Assembly: GCA_902463835.1 (NCBI GenBank)
Contig: CABQGZ010000154.1
Coordinates: 1-7,507, forward strand
DNA: 7,507 bases
Reading direction: 5' to 3'
Source of the DNA: an uncultured Lachnospiraceae bacterium
GTDB taxonomy: Bacteria; Bacillota; Clostridia; Lachnospirales; Lachnospiraceae
Shown here in pieces: positions 5,849-7,507 of the stretch. The notes under the pieces were generated by a model that made no database searches, was not told where the DNA came from, and was given only the letters and a program-made list of their open reading frames with translations. Position 1 is the first letter of the stretch, and the number at the start of each line of letters is the position of its first letter. The position numbers and the translations under genes were made by a program.

Positions 5849-6436
5849 CTATTCCTTGAGATTTCCCTTGCGGATATTTTCCTGTATGATCTCATCCGTC
5901 ACCTGAAACAATCTCTCGGATCCAAGCCTCGTCTTGGACTGCCGCCCGTACACCTGCGCAGCATTCACCTGGTGCTCCCGCCAGTCTCCTCCGCCGTTGC
6001 TGTTATTTAACAGCAACGGCTGCAGGTTGTCCATGGCATGGGCGAACTTCGCCTCCGCCGTCTGATACGCCTCAAACTCATCGAACAGTGCGGTCAGTTC
6101 CTGCCTCTGATCCTCCGGCAGGATGGAATACAGCTTCTCCTTCGCGGCGTCCTCCCGGGCTTTTTGGGTCTTTTTACTCTCCGCATCATAGGCGTAGGTA
6201 TCCCCCGCTTCGATCTCCACGATGTCATGGATCAGACACATCAGCATGACTCTGGCAATATCGATCTCTTCGTTGGCATATTCCCGCAGCAGATAAGCCA
6301 TGATCGCCATATGCCATGCGTGCTCCGCGTCGTTTTCATTTCTTCCGTGCCCAGACAGATGGGTCTGCCTGAAAATATTCTTCTCTTTATCAATCTCCAG
6401 TGCAAAATCTAATTGTCTCTTTAATCTCTCGTCCAT
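5849..6436 (-). CDS. HD-domain nucleotide phosphohydrolase (YfbR/HDDC2-like, HD_3 family)
   Basis: A 195-residue soluble protein with the metal-site pattern of the HD superfamily: His39 (NDAEHAWHM), the His70-Asp71 doublet (LIHDIVEIEAGD, with Glu74 and Asp79), and Asp136 (AHAMDNLQPLL). This arrangement and length match the HD_3 group that includes 5'-deoxynucleotidase YfbR, so cleavage of nucleotide phosphates with a divalent metal is likely; the exact substrate is not readable. The ATG at 6436 has AGAGGT (6450-6445) eight bases upstream. The gene follows the HEPN gene by 32 bases but has a promoter across that gene's stop codon. It converges on the sigma-like gene with only 19 bases between the stop codons and no recognisable terminator. 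Its GC content resembles the rest of the chromosome, not the MNT-HEPN pair. Confidence 0.9.
   Translation of the reverse strand: MDERLKRQLDFALEIDKEKNIFRQTHLSGHGRNENDAEHAWHMAIMAYLLREYANEEIDIARVMLMCLIHDIVEIEAGDTYAYDAESKKTQKAREDAAKEKLYSILPEDQRQELTALFDEFEAYQTAEAKFAHAMDNLQPLLLNNSNGGGDWREHQVNAAQVYGRQSKTRLGSERLFQVTDEIIQENIRKGNLKE
5993..6020. repeat. 28-bp perfect palindrome inside the HD-domain gene
   Basis: GCCGTTGCTGTTA (5993-6005), TT, then TAACAGCAACGGC (6008-6020): 13-bp arms with a two-base centre and no mismatch. It encodes the segment LLNNSNGG within the otherwise ordinary HD_3 protein, so it is not an insertion. It could be chance, a binding site or an mRNA hairpin. Confidence 0.85.
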
Positions 6437-6467
6437 GTCATTGTACCTCTGGTAAGCAGAAGCGCAT

Positions 6468-6476
6468 ATTATAACA
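6468..6476 (-). promoter_or_regulatory. Extended -10 promoter for the HD-domain gene
   Basis: On the minus strand, TGTTATAAT (6476-6468) is a perfect extended -10 (TGnTATAAT). No good -35 box lies 16-18 bases upstream, which is tolerated with an extended -10. The predicted start is near 6461, giving a 25-base leader with the AGAGGT site of the HD gene. The -10 contains the TAA stop of the HEPN gene (6471-6469), so the HD gene can be transcribed independently of the pair upstream. Confidence 0.6.
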
Positions 6477-6981
6477 ACTGCTTTTTGAAAATATTATAGT
6501 AACAGTTCCATTCAAACGCATCCCGAATGATCAGATTTTTCGGCAGTTTTTCTCTTAATCTTTCCTTCCTCTCATCAGATAATTCAGCATTCAATACATA
6601 ACTCATATGATTTAGATCCAGAAACTTTTTAACCTCCATCAGCCCGGTATGTATGCGTTCCGCCTCCAGGCAAATGTCAAAATTATATCTTGTATCAGAC
6701 TCCCATGTCTCTATCTCATACTGATTTTCCTCAATCCATTCTGTTATTGCGACACCCGAGCCACTATTTCTTGACATAGAAATTAATTTCCGAATGCTGT
6801 GTGTTTGAGGAATCGTCACCCCCTTGCATTCCAAAAAAGCCTTTAACGTTTTCTCTATACACTGCTGCAAATTATATGCCACATCATTCAAATACATCTC
6901 ATCGTTTTTATAAAATCTCATTAGATTAGCCGCTACATCATAGCAATGATATGCGGATTTAAAATAACGAATATCACACAT
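6469..6981 (-). CDS. HEPN-domain protein (partner of the MNT nucleotidyltransferase, putative toxin)
   Basis: A 170-residue all-helical protein. AYNLQQCIEKTLKAFLECKG (35-54) followed by IPQTHSIRKLI (57-67) is the hallmark of the HEPN family PF05168, and DTRYNF (96-101) sits where many members have a conserved Arg-Tyr. Such proteins are encoded beside minimal nucleotidyltransferases, either as HI0074-like partners or as HepT-like RNase toxins neutralised by MntA-type antitoxins. The canonical HEPN RNase motif R-x4-6-H is not evident in the C-terminal half. The only R-x6-H is R5...H12 near the N-terminus, so ribonuclease activity is uncertain. I start at 6981, not at an upstream in-frame codon at 7002, because AGGAGG lies seven bases before it. 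The start overlaps the MNT gene by eight bases, so translation is probably coupled. Confidence 0.85.
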   Translation of the reverse strand: MCDIRYFKSAYHCYDVAANLMRFYKNDEMYLNDVAYNLQQCIEKTLKAFLECKGVTIPQTHSIRKLISMSRNSGSGVAITEWIEENQYEIETWESDTRYNFDICLEAERIHTGLMEVKKFLDLNHMSYVLNAELSDERKERLREKLPKNLIIRDAFEWNCYYNIFKKQLL

Positions 6982-7360
6982 CCTTACCCCTCCTGTAAAC
7001 AATCACACCGGTTTTCCCTATTTCTTCTTTCAGACGTGACCCCAGCCTGGAGCTGAAAATAATATCCAATTCACTGTCTATTTCATCAAGACAGCTGTCT
7101 ATCTTAAGATCATCATCCTCTCTTACTACCATAACATCCAGATCGCTCTGTGAATGACAGTCAAATCGCACTGCACTTCCAAAGACAATCACTGCCAAAA
7201 TATGCTCATCTCTTTTGACACACTCAATCAAGCGAGCCACATCCCGCTGTTTTAACGGATGAATGTGACTGCTATTCTCGTAATGTATGTTCGGCAGCAA
7301 TTCAAAGTTCCAAAGGTTCTCTCCGCTATGCTTTATATATTCATCCGCTACCGTGCTCAT
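6974..7360 (-). CDS. MNT-type minimal nucleotidyltransferase (putative antitoxin)
   Basis: A 128-residue protein of the DNA polymerase beta nucleotidyltransferase superfamily. V59-F-G61-S62, ten residues, then D73-L-D75 forms the GSx10DxD motif, and Asp99 in ELDIIF is in the place of the third metal ligand, so the active site appears complete. In MntA/HepT systems this enzyme adds AMP to its HEPN partner and so silences it; whether that happens here is inference from the gene pairing. I chose the ATG at 7360 over an in-frame TTG at 7420. It has AGAGGTGGGAG just upstream, and the likely promoter lies between the two codons. The first ~40 residues precede the usual core and are unassigned. The gene and its partner are AT-rich against their neighbours, consistent with acquisition. 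Confidence 0.88.
   Translation of the reverse strand: MSTVADEYIKHSGENLWNFELLPNIHYENSSHIHPLKQRDVARLIECVKRDEHILAVIVFGSAVRFDCHSQSDLDVMVVREDDDLKIDSCLDEIDSELDIIFSSRLGSRLKEEIGKTGVIVYRRGKDV
6989..6994 (-). promoter_or_regulatory. Ribosome binding site that sets the HEPN start
   Basis: AGGAGG on the minus strand (6994-6989), seven bases before ATG 6981 and inside the end of the MNT gene. It decides the start at 6981; an upstream in-frame ATG at 7002 would place this site within the coding sequence. Confidence 0.8.
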
Positions 7361-7391
7361 AACTCCCACCTCTGTATCCACATTTTTTCTT

Positions 7392-7420
7392 AGTATAACG
7401 GATTTTCTTTCAAAATACAA
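7392..7420 (-). promoter_or_regulatory. Probable promoter of the MNT-HEPN pair
   Basis: On the minus strand, TATACT (7397-7392) lies 17 bases after TTGTAT (7420-7415). The -10 is good, the -35 only half matches. The predicted start near 7385 gives a 25-base leader to the ATG at 7360. A regulatory palindrome is not visible. Confidence 0.5.
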
Positions 7421-7423
7421 CCA

Positions 7424-7507
7424 CTATGTTCCGAAAAGCAATGGCATCCCCAGGGCCATGGTCATCAGCGCTCCCACATAGGTGACAGAATACGCAGTCA
7501 GATCCAT
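7424..7507 (-). CDS. C-terminal end of a probable membrane protein, cut by the window edge
   Basis: An open frame enters from the right edge and ends at TAG (7426-7424), 27 codons long in this window. The residues MDLTAYSVTYVGALMTMALG followed by MPLLFGT are strongly hydrophobic and look like a final transmembrane helix. Base composition is like the chromosomal genes and unlike the AT-rich pair downstream of it. The Met at the edge need not be a start codon. The family cannot be told from so little. Real coding status is inferred from the hydrophobic pattern only. Confidence 0.4.
   Translation of the reverse strand: MDLTAYSVTYVGALMTMALGMPLLFGT

Noticed and set aside
6038..6412. 124-codon + strand frame opposite the HD-domain gene
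   Set aside because: The minus frame has the full set of HD metal ligands and a ribosome binding site; this frame is its mirror.
7361..7420. N-terminal extension of the MNT protein from a TTG codon at 7420
   Set aside because: The TTG has no good ribosome binding site, and the likely -10 and -35 boxes lie within this stretch. The ATG at 7360 has a purine-rich site just before it.

Overview
The window looks like chromosomal DNA from a Gram-positive anaerobe of the Clostridia, most likely Lachnospiraceae or a close relative. This is an inference from three things: purine-rich Shine-Dalgarno sites in front of nearly every gene, the tadA-SRP RNA neighbourhood with a large (Alu-domain-containing) SRP RNA, and roughly balanced base composition. 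No genus can be named from sequence alone.

Left part (1-1660): a small secreted lipoprotein (+) converges on a minus-strand housekeeping block, tadA (tRNA adenosine deaminase) followed by the gene for the large bacterial signal recognition particle RNA. A very long hairpin (692-773) lies between the converging units. The SRP RNA has a clear promoter (TTGACT-17-TATACT) whose -35 box overlaps the tadA stop codon. In Bacillus this order is tadA-scr-dnaX; here dnaX does not follow.

Intergenic region 1581-2064: besides a tadA promoter (-) and a near-consensus promoter for the next operon (+), it holds a run of six 14-bp tandem repeats (1681-1764). A 150-bp imperfect palindrome (1765-1914) abuts the repeats directly. 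Neither is explained by the genes.

Middle (1984-4126): a compact + strand operon contains a TetR-family repressor, an ABC ATPase and an ABC-2 type permease. The promoter is perfect (TTGACA-17-TATAAT). Two back-to-back 14-bp inverted repeats lie over and just past the expected transcription start, which implies autoregulation by the TetR protein. The operon is probably a drug or lipid efflux system that the repressor controls, and it ends in an intrinsic terminator.

Next (4204-5829) is a 541-residue protein whose first ~165 residues form an ECF-type sigma factor (regions 2 and 4). The other ~375 residues are an uncharacterised extension starting with a second helix-turn-helix. This is the least familiar protein in the window.

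Right part (5849-7507, all minus strand): reading with transcription, there is the tail of a probable membrane protein cut by the window edge, then an MNT nucleotidyltransferase, a HEPN-domain protein overlapping it by 8 bp (a HepT/MntA-like toxin-antitoxin or HI0073/HI0074-like pair), and an HD-domain nucleotide phosphohydrolase. The MNT-HEPN pair is visibly more AT-rich than its neighbours and is probably acquired. The HD gene has its own extended -10 promoter lying across the HEPN stop codon.
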